Below, piece after piece: positions 25,166 through 33,981 of a DNA stretch of 64,000 nt; positions within the stretch are counted from its first letter, which is position 1, and every line of letters begins with the position of its first letter. The stretch covers positions 1 to 64,000 of the forward strand of contig NZ_VWSG01000011.1 in assembly GCF_008629655.1 (NCBI RefSeq), written 5' to 3'. A program made the translations under genes and the position numbers. The notes under the pieces are model-generated. The model saw only the letters and a program-made list of their open reading frames with translations, made no database searches and was not told where the DNA came from. Source of the stretch: Paenimyroides baculatum. GTDB taxonomy: Bacteria > Bacteroidota > Bacteroidia > Flavobacteriales > Flavobacteriaceae.

Positions 25166-25627
25166 ATGAAAACTTTTTTAAAAGACACATCGCCTGCAGA
25201 AGCTTACAAAATGTTTACCGATACTTTTTCGGAAGAAATTCTGCCAATTATGTTAGACGAAGCTTTTGTTCACTTTACCAATTACAGCAGTTCATTAGGA
25301 TCTAAAATTATCGAAGAAATTTCGGTTTACGCCAACCAAAAGCAAACACCAGAATTTTTAGATGCATTGGCAATTTGCCATTTGTTCAACTCACCAAAGA
25401 TTTTAACCGATTTGCTGGCAACCACAAAACTAAGGTTGGCGTATCACGAATATAAAATAAAACATACATGTCATTTACGTAACAACAAAATAATTACAGA
25501 TAATAAGCACATGTATTTCGGTTATACAAAAACCATATTAAAACACCAACAGCTTGCTAAAAAAGCAAAGCAGGACATACATATTATAGAATCTATGATT
25601 TTACTAATCACCGAATTAAAAAACTAA
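25166..25627 (+). CDS. Unknown early phage protein
   Basis: 153 aa, largely helical, soluble, no recognised domain; a basic C-terminal half (KHTCHLRNNKIITDNKHMYFGYTKTILKHQ is split here by several K/H clusters). It starts 3 nt after the LuxR-type gene and ends 3 nt before the next, so it belongs to the early operon. Confidence 0.55.
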   Translation: MKTFLKDTSPAEAYKMFTDTFSEEILPIMLDEAFVHFTNYSSSLGSKIIEEISVYANQKQTPEFLDALAICHLFNSPKILTDLLATTKLRLAYHEYKIKHTCHLRNNKIITDNKHMYFGYTKTILKHQQLAKKAKQDIHIIESMILLITELKN

Positions 25628-25630
25628 ACT

Positions 25631-25960
25631 ATGGCTATTAAAAAATATACAATTGAATACGACAACTGGGAATGTGTTATTCAATTCAATACCGAAAAAT
25701 TTACCGAAGCTTTATTAAATGAGTGCCTAAACTTCTTTGTTTGGCAATACGATAAAAAAGGTGATCTGTATGCCGAATACGCTAAAAAACTGGCAAAGCA
25801 GGTATTACACCTTTCAATGGATTACAACAAACAGGGTATCATAAACAATTTTGATGAAGAAGGTTATCCATCGCTAAAAGGTAAAGACGGTGTAAAGTTG
25901 GTTTCGTGCGATACTTGGACTTTTGAAGATGATTTTTTTACAATAATTAATGCTGAATAG
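25631..25960 (+). CDS. Unknown early phage protein, DUF2528-like
   Basis: 109 aa, acidic, starting with a strand-rich segment (KKYTIEYDNWECVIQFN) and followed by helices. It resembles small phage proteins of the DUF2528 type by pattern, but this is uncertain. Tightly packed between neighbours (3- and 2-nt gaps). Confidence 0.5.
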   Translation: MAIKKYTIEYDNWECVIQFNTEKFTEALLNECLNFFVWQYDKKGDLYAEYAKKLAKQVLHLSMDYNKQGIINNFDEEGYPSLKGKDGVKLVSCDTWTFEDDFFTIINAE

Positions 25961-25962
25961 TT

Positions 25963-26388
25963 ATGACAAAGCAAGATAAAATTAAGGAAGCATACGGTGA
26001 ATACTACGACAAAGTAAAGAATAATATAGATGATTCGGGATGGTGTACAATGATTAATAAAGATAATGTTTTTGTATCTCCTACATGTCTAGATTTAGGA
26101 ATGACACGAGAATATTATGACAATAATATTGAAGGTGGGTACTTTTCTGATAGTAATACTCATAAATGGAGACCAAAATCACTGATTGGTATTGAAAACA
26201 ACAACGGTTGGGTAAAAATTGAAAGTGAAGATGATAATCCTAAATACGATGGTAATTATTTTGTTATTGATAATGATTCATATAAATCTATTTCTATCCA
26301 ATGCTATTATGGGAATGGTTCGTGGGATTGTCATTTAAATATTACTCACTATCATCCAATAGCACTACCAAAACCGCCAATCTACTAA
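25963..26388 (+). CDS. Unknown early phage protein
   Basis: 141 aa, soluble and rich in Asn, Asp, Tyr and Trp (HKWRPKSLIGIENNNGWVKI), with a predicted beta-rich C-terminal half. No family recognised. Located directly before the primase gene (3-nt gap) in the early operon. Confidence 0.55.
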   Translation: MTKQDKIKEAYGEYYDKVKNNIDDSGWCTMINKDNVFVSPTCLDLGMTREYYDNNIEGGYFSDSNTHKWRPKSLIGIENNNGWVKIESEDDNPKYDGNYFVIDNDSYKSISIQCYYGNGSWDCHLNITHYHPIALPKPPIY

Positions 26389-26391
26389 CCC

Positions 26392-29300
26392 ATGATCAAA
26401 GAAACCACAATAGACCACGTTCGTGAAGCCGATATAGTTAAAGTTATCGGTTCATACTGCGATCTTAAAAAGGCGGGTAGTAACTACAATTGCCGATCGC
26501 CTTTTACCGAAGATAAAACTGCATCATTTATGGTTAATCCTGTAAAAAACACATGGTTTTGTTACAGCAGTAATCAAGGTGGCGATGCTATTGAATTCGT
26601 TAAAATACGTGAAAACTGCACATTTATAGAAGCTGTTGAAAAAGTTGCCGGCATCTGCGGTATTCTTGTAGAACACGAAGCCCTTACAGAACAACAGCAG
26701 CTAAAGCATAATGCACGCGAAAAGCAATTAGGTGTAATGCGTGCCACTGCGAAAGAATATAAAGAACAACTGCAAAAGCTACCTGCAACCCATTGGGCAA
26801 AGGTTATGATTGGTGTACGAAATATTAACCAAGAAAGTATTTTAAGCTTCGGTATTGGATACACTCCGGGTGAAAGGCTTGTTACAAAATCACTTACCGA
26901 AAAAGCTTTGTACGATGTAGGTGTACAAGCAGGTTTAATTTCGGCAAAAGACGGTAGAAACTTCGATTTTTTTAATGATCGATTAATGTTTCCTATACAA
27001 AACGTAAAAGGCGAAGTAATTGGTTTTGGCGGTCGGCAGTCGGGTAACGTAGATAATTCGCCAAAGTACCTGAATAGTAAAGAAAGTGATATCTATTCAA
27101 AAACGGCTACGCTTTACGGTTTATACCAAGCCAAAAACGTAATACACAAAACCAAGCAGGCGGTTTTAATGGAAGGTTATACCGATGTTATAGCAGCACA
27201 CCAAAACGGTGTTGATACAGCTATTGCAACATGTGGTACTGCCTTAACCGATAAACAGGCCGAACTTATAGCGCGCTACGCACGTACTGTTATAATTTGC
27301 CGTGATAACGATGTACCTGGTACTTATAAAGATTTCATTACTGAAGGTAAAAACGTTATAAAAAAGTATAATTTAAAGTTTGATCTGCAATCAAAAAACG
27401 TTACCGAATTTTTTAATGATATAAAGGAGAAGTACAACGAAGTAATTGATACCGCTGATTTTGAAGTTTTAGAAAAAGCCTATAAAAATATCAATCATAC
27501 CGAATTAGGTGCAGGTACCAGAGCCGCTGTTAAAGATATCAATATTTTGTTGGGTGCCGGGTTACGTGTATTGATATGCCATTTACCAGAGGGCGAAGAT
27601 CCCGACAGTTTTTCGCAAAAAAACAACCTTAAAAAATACATAGAAGATAAAAGTACCGATGCCGTTACTTGGAAAACTACCCTTTTAAAAAACCGTGCTG
27701 CAGATGATGCTTACAAAATGCCCGAAGTTTTTAAGGAAGTTGCCGATATGCTTTTTGCCATTAAGGATGATTACATACGTAAAGATTTTGCCAAAAATTT
27801 ATCGAAAGTTTTAAAAATTTCCGAAAAAGAACTTCGTGGTTATGTGGATGATATCCAACAGCGTGTTGAAGACGAAGCAAAATCAAAGCTGAAAGTTGAA
27901 GATGCAGAACTTAAAAAATTAAACCTGCCTAAAGGTGCAGATTATCAAGAGTTTTTACAGCACCGTTACTGTACGGTTGGTAATTCGTACTGGTTTCGTG
28001 GTAAAGAAGGCTTTTTTAAAGGAACAAATTTCCGTGTTACACCTATTTTCCATATTGGCGGTAAAAAGAACAATCAACGTATCTGCGAAATAGTAAACGA
28101 AGACGGAATTAAACGCATTTTAGCCATTAACAGTGATGATTTTGTTGCTAAAACAACCTTTGAAAAAATAATTTTTCGTGATGATAATTATGTTTTCGAA
28201 GAAAATACCACAGCAAGCCACTATTATTTGTTTAGAAACCGCATGTCTAAAGAATTTGTAAAAGCTAATGAAGTTTTTACGCTTGGTACAAACGACCGCC
28301 ACAACTTTTTTGCATTTGCCGACAGTATTTTTTATAAAGGCATTGTAAAAAAAATCAATCCGTACGGTGTAATAGAATTGGATATTCCGGTTGAAACCGA
28401 AAACAGTTCAGAATTTCACACGCAAAGCAACCATTACTATTTGCCGGCATTTTCGGAAATAAACAAATACAACGATGATGATGATGATGATTACGAAAAC
28501 GACCGCTGTTTGGTTTACAATCAAAGTCCGGTAACATTTTACCAATGGGCAGATCAAATGGTAAAGGTTTACGGATTTGAAAAAGCTTCAACCGGTATCT
28601 GCTTTAATCTTGCATCGCTTTACCGTAATGTGTTTTCAAAGAGATACGAAGCTTTCCCTTTTGTTTTTATGACAGGCGAAAAAGGATCGGGTAAAACAAA
28701 ATACGGCATGAGCCTTACCAATATGTTTACACACAAACAGGTTCCGTTTGATTTGAATACGGCAACCATTTCGGCATTTAACCGCCGTTTGGCACGCTTC
28801 AACAACATTCCAAACTTTTTAGAAGAATTCAACGACAACATTGACGACAAAATTTTTCAAGGTATAAAAGGTGCATACGATGGTCGTGGTCGTGAATTAA
28901 GTAAATACAACGATGATAAACGTACGGCAACGGTTAAGGTAAAAACACCGCTTGTTATTGCATCGCAATATTTAAGCAGCCGCGATGATAATTCAATCAC
29001 ATCGCGATCAATCTTAATGCATTTTATAAAACCGCAGGAAGCATTTACCAACGAACAAATGAAAGATTTTAACCTGTTAAAGTCTTGGGAAGAAAAAGGT
29101 TTAAGCAGTTTAATTACCGATCTGTTGGTGCATCAGGAATTTGTATTGAAAAATATTCACGACACCTACAGCGAACTGATCAAGATGATTAAAACCGATT
29201 TAAAAGGTCGCGAATACCAGGAACGTATGATGCAAAGCTACATGATACTGCTTACACCTTTTAAAATTTACGAAGAAGTAATGAACATGCCCTTTAAATG

Positions 29301-29901
29301 GGAAGATGTTTACACCCATTTTAAAAATATGATTTTAGAAAGCAGTGATTTAATTGTAGAAAGCGAAGGTTTGGCGGAATTCTGGCGCGTTATGGAATAC
29401 TTATTAGATAGATATTTTATTAAAGAAGGTGAGCATTTTAAAATAGATGCTAAACTATCTGTTCGATTTCAAACACGTAAAGGCGAACCGGATATGATTT
29501 GGACAAATAAAGACAATAAGCGTTTGCTTTTTTTACGATTGAATGCCGTGCATCAGCTGTATCATAAAGAAATTTCTATGCGTGAAGGTGCCGAAGTTAT
29601 TACCGAAGGTACCATACGCAATTATTTTAAAAGCAAAAAATATTTTTTGGGTGTTGTGGGTAGTGAACGTTTCGGTAAAATTTCTACAAGTGCTGTTGTG
29701 TTTGATTACGATGCCATGATGCAGGGTAATATTTTGAATCTCGACAGAAACGAAGTAGTTGATACACCTGATACTAATTTTGATGCTAACGGTGAACCAA
29801 TCTATTCCGTAAAAAATGGTCCGGTTATACCGCAAGAAATGAAACCTATTCAACGGCAAATGGAATTAAACGGTGAACCGAGTGATGATACACCTTTTTA
29901 A
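26392..29901 (+). CDS. Phage primase with C-terminal ATPase (primase-helicase-like)
   Basis: This 1169-aa protein makes primers and probably unwinds DNA for prophage replication. Residues about 5-80 form a CHC2-like domain (NCRSPFTEDKTASF, then WFCYSSNQGGDAIEF) with only two of four zinc ligands, a variant known in this phylum. A DnaG-type catalytic part follows, with a TOPRIM domain at about 255-315 (LMEGYTDVIAAH, ICRDNDVPG). The middle section is unassigned, and the C-terminal part has a Walker A motif GEKGSGKT at about 762-769 inside an ATPase region. It is the only clear replication enzyme of the prophage in this window. Confidence 0.85.
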   Translation: MIKETTIDHVREADIVKVIGSYCDLKKAGSNYNCRSPFTEDKTASFMVNPVKNTWFCYSSNQGGDAIEFVKIRENCTFIEAVEKVAGICGILVEHEALTEQQQLKHNAREKQLGVMRATAKEYKEQLQKLPATHWAKVMIGVRNINQESILSFGIGYTPGERLVTKSLTEKALYDVGVQAGLISAKDGRNFDFFNDRLMFPIQNVKGEVIGFGGRQSGNVDNSPKYLNSKESDIYSKTATLYGLYQAKNVIHKTKQAVLMEGYTDVIAAHQNGVDTAIATCGTALTDKQAELIARYARTVIICRDNDVPGTYKDFITEGKNVIKKYNLKFDLQSKNVTEFFNDIKEKYNEVIDTADFEVLEKAYKNINHTELGAGTRAAVKDINILLGAGLRVLICHLPEGEDPDSFSQKNNLKKYIEDKSTDAVTWKTTLLKNRAADDAYKMPEVFKEVADMLFAIKDDYIRKDFAKNLSKVLKISEKELRGYVDDIQQRVEDEAKSKLKVEDAELKKLNLPKGADYQEFLQHRYCTVGNSYWFRGKEGFFKGTNFRVTPIFHIGGKKNNQRICEIVNEDGIKRILAINSDDFVAKTTFEKIIFRDDNYVFEENTTASHYYLFRNRMSKEFVKANEVFTLGTNDRHNFFAFADSIFYKGIVKKINPYGVIELDIPVETENSSEFHTQSNHYYLPAFSEINKYNDDDDDDYENDRCLVYNQSPVTFYQWADQMVKVYGFEKASTGICFNLASLYRNVFSKRYEAFPFVFMTGEKGSGKTKYGMSLTNMFTHKQVPFDLNTATISAFNRRLARFNNIPNFLEEFNDNIDDKIFQGIKGAYDGRGRELSKYNDDKRTATVKVKTPLVIASQYLSSRDDNSITSRSILMHFIKPQEAFTNEQMKDFNLLKSWEEKGLSSLITDLLVHQEFVLKNIHDTYSELIKMIKTDLKGREYQERMMQSYMILLTPFKIYEEVMNMPFKWEDVYTHFKNMILESSDLIVESEGLAEFWRVMEYLLDRYFIKEGEHFKIDAKLSVRFQTRKGEPDMIWTNKDNKRLLFLRLNAVHQLYHKEISMREGAEVITEGTIRNYFKSKKYFLGVVGSERFGKISTSAVVFDYDAMMQGNILNLDRNEVVDTPDTNFDANGEPIYSVKNGPVIPQEMKPIQRQMELNGEPSDDTPF

Positions 29902-29911
29902 ATATTGAATT

Positions 29912-30130
29912 ATGAAAGTAGCATTTACATTAAAACAGGCATCAGAAGAAGATTTTAATGCCTTACGCACCGAAGGGTGTTTGTACTTTTTAAAAAGTGT
30001 GTTGACTGGAAAGTTTGATCCGTACCCGCGATACGTTCACGACAATATGGATAAAGTTGAATTTAGACAGCTTTACCGCCAAGGCAGTGTTTATGTAACT
30101 ACAAATTTTGAACAAATAGATAACAATTAA
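29912..30130 (+). CDS. Small unknown phage protein
   Basis: 72 aa, 10 bp after the primase gene; soluble, mixed charge (LKQASEEDFNALRTEGCLYF). No family recognised. Confidence 0.5.
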   Translation: MKVAFTLKQASEEDFNALRTEGCLYFLKSVLTGKFDPYPRYVHDNMDKVEFRQLYRQGSVYVTTNFEQIDNN

Positions 30131-30141
30131 ACCTTTAAAGT

Positions 30142-30297
30142 ATGTATGATAATTTTTTTGACTGGTGGGAAGCATTCACCGAATTAGCTTACTCTAAAAA
30201 ATTAGAGATTTCAGAGAGTAAAGAAAAAATAAGAGATAAATGGTATGATAATGAAGATTACCATATTGAAGATGCAATTATAAAATATACACGTTAA
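30142..30297 (+). CDS. Small acidic phage protein (51 aa)
   Basis: ATG at 30142, stop at 30295-30297. The product is Trp- and Tyr-rich and acidic (MYDNFFDWWEAFTELAYSKK...). It sits in line with the neighbours (11- and 12-bp gaps) and shares their codon use, so it is probably translated. Function unknown. Confidence 0.45.
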   Translation: MYDNFFDWWEAFTELAYSKKLEISESKEKIRDKWYDNEDYHIEDAIIKYTR

Positions 30298-30309
30298 AAA
30301 CCAACCATT

Positions 30310-30405
30310 ATGATTTTAGACATTTTAATAACAGTATTTGTGTTTGGTGTATTCTTCACCGTACGCAGCTTAATTATAAAGAATAAACAAACCCGAAAAT
30401 TTTAA
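30310..30405 (+). CDS. Small predicted membrane peptide (31 aa)
   Basis: ATG at 30310. A single hydrophobic segment (LDILITVFVFGVFFTV) is followed by a basic tail (KNKQTRKF), giving the N-out/C-in pattern of a one-pass inner-membrane peptide. Spaced evenly between its neighbours. Confidence 0.45.
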   Translation: MILDILITVFVFGVFFTVRSLIIKNKQTRKF

Positions 30406-30415
30406 AACTCGTACT

Positions 30416-30601
30416 ATGCTACAAAACATTAAAGCTAGGCTTTTTGCAAAACCTTTTTGCGTATGGAAAGAAAAGGTAGTAAAAAAAGGGAACGATAAAT
30501 ACTACCTATACAACGGAACCATTTACTACGGTAACAGGTTATTTGTGTTCTTTAAATCTTCAGCTAATTATTCCTACAACAATCAAACTTCCCACTTGTA
30601 G
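30416..30601 (+). CDS. Small basic unknown phage protein
   Basis: 61 aa, basic and aromatic-rich (KVVKKGNDKYYLYNGTIYYG), predicted beta-rich. It begins 10 bp after the membrane peptide. No family recognised. Confidence 0.4.
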   Translation: MLQNIKARLFAKPFCVWKEKVVKKGNDKYYLYNGTIYYGNRLFVFFKSSANYSYNNQTSHL

Positions 30602-30617
30602 TAAGTGGTGAATTAAA

Positions 30618-30965
30618 ATGTCAAAAAAAGATGAATATTCGATAGAAAACGACTTTAATAATTTTTCGGAATTATTTGATAAATGTTTGCATAAGCAAGT
30701 AGTTTATAGAGACGGTAGAGTTTTTCAAAGGCTAATTTTTGAATGGAAAAATTATAGACTTCCTGATTCAAGAGAATTTATAAAAATAGTTCAGAAAGAT
30801 AAAGGAATTATGGATATGCTATCCAAAGTTCAACCTTTCTCATCTTATGGTTTAGTAAGCAACAAGTTAGCTATAACATTTAAAAAAGATCTGATACTGT
30901 CTAAAAAAAGGTCTTTAGCCATTATTAAATATATCACAAAAATTACCTTAAAACTTCCCTATTGA
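30618..30965 (+). CDS. Unknown phage protein
   Basis: 115 aa, basic C-terminal half (LILSKKRSLAIIKYITKI), no recognised domain. Lower G+C than its neighbours, which may indicate separate acquisition. Confidence 0.45.
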   Translation: MSKKDEYSIENDFNNFSELFDKCLHKQVVYRDGRVFQRLIFEWKNYRLPDSREFIKIVQKDKGIMDMLSKVQPFSSYGLVSNKLAITFKKDLILSKKRSLAIIKYITKITLKLPY

Positions 30966-30983
30966 TCGTAATAGGCTAATAAG

Positions 30984-31229
30984 ATGTCATATATATATGA
31001 AAACGATTATCAAGTAATATTTACTTCAGAAGATGATCAAGGTAGATTTGAATTTAGAATTCAAAAAGATGCTACACAAATACAAATTGAGAATAGTATG
31101 GATGATTTTCCTGATGATATTTACATTGATGTATGCGTAAGCGAATTGGAAAAAATTAAAGAAGCTATTGAAATAGTATTAACAAATAAAAAAAAGCAGA
31201 ATGACAGCAAAAAAACAACCACAGCCTAA
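30984..31229 (+). CDS. Small acidic unknown phage protein
   Basis: 81 aa, strand-rich N-terminus (YQVIFTSEDDQGRFEFRI) and a helical acidic centre, ending in a Lys/Thr tail. Overlaps the next gene by 29 nt in another frame. Confidence 0.45.
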   Translation: MSYIYENDYQVIFTSEDDQGRFEFRIQKDATQIQIENSMDDFPDDIYIDVCVSELEKIKEAIEIVLTNKKKQNDSKKTTTA

Positions 31230-31491
31230 ATTCTTTGTTAACGAAAAAGATTTTACCAAAGAAGCCGAAGCATTAAACGAATTGGCAAACCAAAAAACAG
31301 CGAAAGCTAAAATTATTAATTACATCGATGTCAAAGCCAAGCAAAAGAAGATCTACACGCTCAAACACCACAATTACCACGTTGCCATTGGAGTGTACAC
31401 ACCAACAGCAAGTACTACGAGTGTTACAGACAATAGTAACGATCGAGATAACACAGATAGTTTGCCAGAACTGCAACCAACCGTTGAGTAA
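31201..31491 (+). CDS. Small unknown phage protein
   Basis: 96 aa; a basic helical N-terminal two thirds and a low-complexity Thr/Ser/Asn-rich tail (STTSVTDNSNDRDNTDSL). The start inside the preceding gene suggests coupling; a later start is possible. No family recognised. Confidence 0.45.
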   Translation: MTAKKQPQPKFFVNEKDFTKEAEALNELANQKTAKAKIINYIDVKAKQKKIYTLKHHNYHVAIGVYTPTASTTSVTDNSNDRDNTDSLPELQPTVE

Positions 31492-31512
31492 ACCCCAAAT
31501 TGAAGTTTAACA

Positions 31513-31536
31513 GTTCCCGACATACGTGTCGGGAAC
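31513..31536. promoter_or_regulatory. 24-bp near-perfect palindrome
   Basis: GTTCCCGACA and TGTCGGGAAC face each other across TACG. The 10-bp arms have no T run after them, so this is more likely an operator or an mRNA processing hairpin than a terminator. It lies in the leader before the ASCH-like gene. Confidence 0.55.
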
Positions 31537-31556
31537 ATCTAAATCTTAAAATCAAA

Positions 31557-32231
31557 ATGAAAATGAAAAATATTTATAAACCGATTTTGTTTGGTACCGA
31601 TATGGTACAGGCAAATTTATCCGGAAGAAAAACACAGACACGCAGAATTATAAAAAGCAAATTCGGACAATGTATGTTTTGCGGTTGTGTAGATACCGAT
31701 TGCACACAATGCATAGAAAAAACAGGTACAGCGTGTTACTGGGTTGATGATACCTATACAGTATGTTCTGCTTGCAGCGATTTAAAAAACACATCGAAAG
31801 CAAAATACCAGATTGGTGATATCCTTTGGGTTCGTGAAAGCTTTTGCTTTCAAGGAAGTGATGACAATGTTTTGTATAAAGTAAATCATCCAGAGAAAGA
31901 TTATAGCCATAGACCAATTGGCGGTTGGAAACCATCGATACACATGCCTAAAGGAGCTGCACGTATATTTATATATGTAACCAATGTTCGTGCGGAACGT
32001 TTGCAGGATATAAGCGAAGCTGATGCAATTGCTGAAGGAATTGAAAGGCAAAAAACCAATTATGGTGATTATTTATTTAAACATTATTTAAAAGATAAGT
32101 TTGGACCATCTGCAAAACATTCCTTTCAAACCCTATGGCAAAAAATCAATGGTATAGAAAGTTGGGATAAAAACCCTTATGTGTGGGTGTACGAATATGA
32201 ACGTATTGAAAAACCTAAAGATTTTATCTAA
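31557..32231 (+). CDS. Phage ASCH-like domain protein with cysteine-rich insert
   Basis: The 224-aa protein starts MKMKNIYKPILFGTDM. It has the layout of phage ASCH-type (PUA-fold, RNA-binding) proteins: TRRIIK near the N-terminus, GDILWVRESF, GWKPSIHMPKGAARIFIYVT, AERLQDISEADAIAEGI, and the end SWDKNPYVWVYEYER. A cluster of nine Cys (CMFCGCVDTDCTQCIEK, then CSAC) is inserted after TRRIIK and may bind zinc. The molecular role in phages is unknown; the family match is by motif order. Confidence 0.7.
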   Translation: MKMKNIYKPILFGTDMVQANLSGRKTQTRRIIKSKFGQCMFCGCVDTDCTQCIEKTGTACYWVDDTYTVCSACSDLKNTSKAKYQIGDILWVRESFCFQGSDDNVLYKVNHPEKDYSHRPIGGWKPSIHMPKGAARIFIYVTNVRAERLQDISEADAIAEGIERQKTNYGDYLFKHYLKDKFGPSAKHSFQTLWQKINGIESWDKNPYVWVYEYERIEKPKDFI

Positions 32232-32422
32232 TGAACAACCAAAATAAAGCCGAACAGATAGAAGCTGTTTGTTCGGCAGTTTTAGACCAGGAAAAAGCAA
32301 ACCCGAAACACGCTGAAATTGTTATAAACCGTAAAGAAGTTCTGGTAAAGATAAAGAAGAAGGTTCTGGGGCGTGTGGTTGAAACAAACGGCACGTTTAA
32401 TTTTCAATATTTAATTAGTTAG
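32231..32422 (+). CDS. Small basic unknown phage protein
   Basis: 63 aa, start overlapping the previous stop by one base. N-terminal helix (AEQIEAVCSAVLDQEKA), then basic strands (EVLVKIKKKVLGRVV). No family recognised. Confidence 0.5.
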   Translation: MNNQNKAEQIEAVCSAVLDQEKANPKHAEIVINRKEVLVKIKKKVLGRVVETNGTFNFQYLIS

Positions 32423-32424
32423 TT

Positions 32425-32694
32425 ATGAACGTAACATTCACATTTAAAAACGAAACGGTACGCAAAGCTTACTGCATGTTAACCGGTGAAGTGATAACCG
32501 ATGAACAGATAGTCGAACAATTCGGAAATCTTGATCCTATTGATGTTGGTGACGGTATGGCTGAACTCGAACAAATTGCTTTCTTATCGGCAATTATTTC
32601 ATTAGTTGTAGAAACAAAGAAGCGCGACCGTGCAAAATCAAAGTTTGAGCAAAAGCTTGAAGAAATCAAAGAAAACTATAAAAAGAAAATATAA
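32425..32694 (+). CDS. Small unknown phage protein with coiled-coil tail
   Basis: 89 aa; a compact N-terminal part and a strongly charged helical tail (KKRDRAKSKFEQKLEEIKEN). Packed 2 nt after the preceding gene. Confidence 0.5.
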   Translation: MNVTFTFKNETVRKAYCMLTGEVITDEQIVEQFGNLDPIDVGDGMAELEQIAFLSAIISLVVETKKRDRAKSKFEQKLEEIKENYKKKI

Positions 32695-32724
32695 TTGTTA
32701 ACTATATTTACAAAAAACATTATC

Positions 32725-33219
32725 ATGAAAAAATACCAATATCACGTAAAAGTTTGGGGCGGTTTTTTTAACTCCGATTTAAAAAAAGAACATAATTACG
32801 AATCTGGTGATTATATATTTGATACAAAAGAAGAAAGACATGCTTTTTTAAATAATTTAATAGAAATAGAGAAGCAATTGAAAGTTATACCTTTCTTTTC
32901 TTCTGAAGGTGCAGAAGATCTTTTAAATAAAGTCAAACGAACGGGAACAAATACCACCTTTATGTATAATTTAACCGAAGGTTTTAATTGCGACGTTGCA
33001 ACGGTTTTACATAGAATAACAGAATTTAATGGTGAACAGGTTTACACTACTTTAGACATGGGAATAAATTACCCTTATAAAGCAGCTAAAAAACATTTGC
33101 AAAAACAATGGTATCCGGGTTTCAATGATTATCCTTTTGGAGACAATTTTGATTACGGGTTTAATGATGTAAAAACCGTAAGCGAATGGATAACCGGTGC
33201 TTTTACTCCTAAATATTAA
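32725..33219 (+). CDS. Unknown phage protein
   Basis: The ATG at 32725 (164 aa, MKKYQYHVKVWGGF) is preferred over an upstream TTG. Gly/Phe/Tyr-rich C-terminal segment (YPGFNDYPFGDNFDYGFN). No family recognised. Confidence 0.5.
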   Translation: MKKYQYHVKVWGGFFNSDLKKEHNYESGDYIFDTKEERHAFLNNLIEIEKQLKVIPFFSSEGAEDLLNKVKRTGTNTTFMYNLTEGFNCDVATVLHRITEFNGEQVYTTLDMGINYPYKAAKKHLQKQWYPGFNDYPFGDNFDYGFNDVKTVSEWITGAFTPKY

Positions 33220-33236
33220 CCTTTAAAACGTACAGT

Positions 33237-33590
33237 ATGGATAGAAATAATTTTGAGTTTCCTTATTCTAAAGCAGATCATTTCACTGATGAAATATCAT
33301 CAAAATTTGTTGCTTTTCTAGAGGATTATTTAACAAAAAACTTAAACACGATTGGATTTAATTTCAACAGTAGACCGGAATTTTTAAACTTCATAGAAGA
33401 AAGAACCTACAACATTGCGCGTATAAATGATCCAGAAGAAATTATATTTTACCTGCGGTCGTATAATGATGATAAGGATATCTATATTGGAGGATATAAA
33501 AGAGGTTATCTTAAACAAATAAAAGAAATCCCCTACACTACAGAACTAACTTACACTTTAAAACCATTCCCCCTTGAAACCGATCAGTAA
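33237..33590 (+). CDS. Unknown phage protein, last gene of the early block
   Basis: 117 aa, acidic and soluble, no recognised domain. Its stop codon lies in the loop of the following terminator hairpin, so this is the end of the early transcription unit. Confidence 0.5.
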   Translation: MDRNNFEFPYSKADHFTDEISSKFVAFLEDYLTKNLNTIGFNFNSRPEFLNFIEERTYNIARINDPEEIIFYLRSYNDDKDIYIGGYKRGYLKQIKEIPYTTELTYTLKPFPLETDQ

Positions 33591-33607
33591 CACGATCGGT
33601 TTTTCCT
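33577..33607 (+). terminator. Terminator of the early block, overlapping a stop codon
   Basis: Perfect 9-bp stem AAACCGATC/GATCGGTTT (33577-33585 with 33594-33602), 8-nt loop containing the TAA of the preceding gene, followed by TT. Unusually compact. Confidence 0.7.
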
Positions 33608-33733
33608 TTATATACACTTATTGTAAAAACATACAGTATCGCTCCGTTTCGATATTCCGCACCCCCACACCCCCAAAATATAAAATTTCAGAGAAATTTT
33701 TTTGCATGAAGAAGAAGGATTTTTGGTTCAACA

Positions 33734-33962
33734 GTTCCACAGTTCCAACATTTTATATTTATATATATAGTAATTTATTGATATATAGTTATTTATATTA
33801 AGTATTATTACAAATTATTATTATTAAAAGTGTTGGAACTTTTGTCCGAACTTGTGGAACTAAAAAAATCCTTTCCAACAAATCATCACCAGTTCCAACA
33901 ATGTGGAACTACCTTCCACAATGCAACTGCTTAAAAATCAACAATGTGGGATTGTGGAACTT
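33734..33962. other. Candidate phage replication origin: iteron-like repeats around an AT-rich block
   Basis: At least nine copies of a GTTCCAACA / GTTCCACA type sequence occur in both orientations: 33734, 33742, 33831, 33852, 33872, 33891, 33902, 33913 and 33953. They flank an 80-bp stretch at 33751-33830 that is almost pure A+T, with ATATATATAG runs. Repeats beside an easily melted block are the usual plan of iteron-type origins. No gene is encoded here. The region separates the early and late blocks, a frequent origin position. Binding by a dedicated initiator is inferred. Confidence 0.55.
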
Positions 33963-33981
33963 TTTTTTCAAAAAAACAGCA

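Noticed and set aside
30142-30405. A type I toxin for the 31-aa membrane peptide
   Set aside because: No antisense RNA promoter or long structured leader was found; it lies in a run of evenly spaced small phage genes.
33734-33962. CRISPR array
   Set aside because: Repeats are only 8-10 bp, in both orientations, with irregular spacing and no cas genes.
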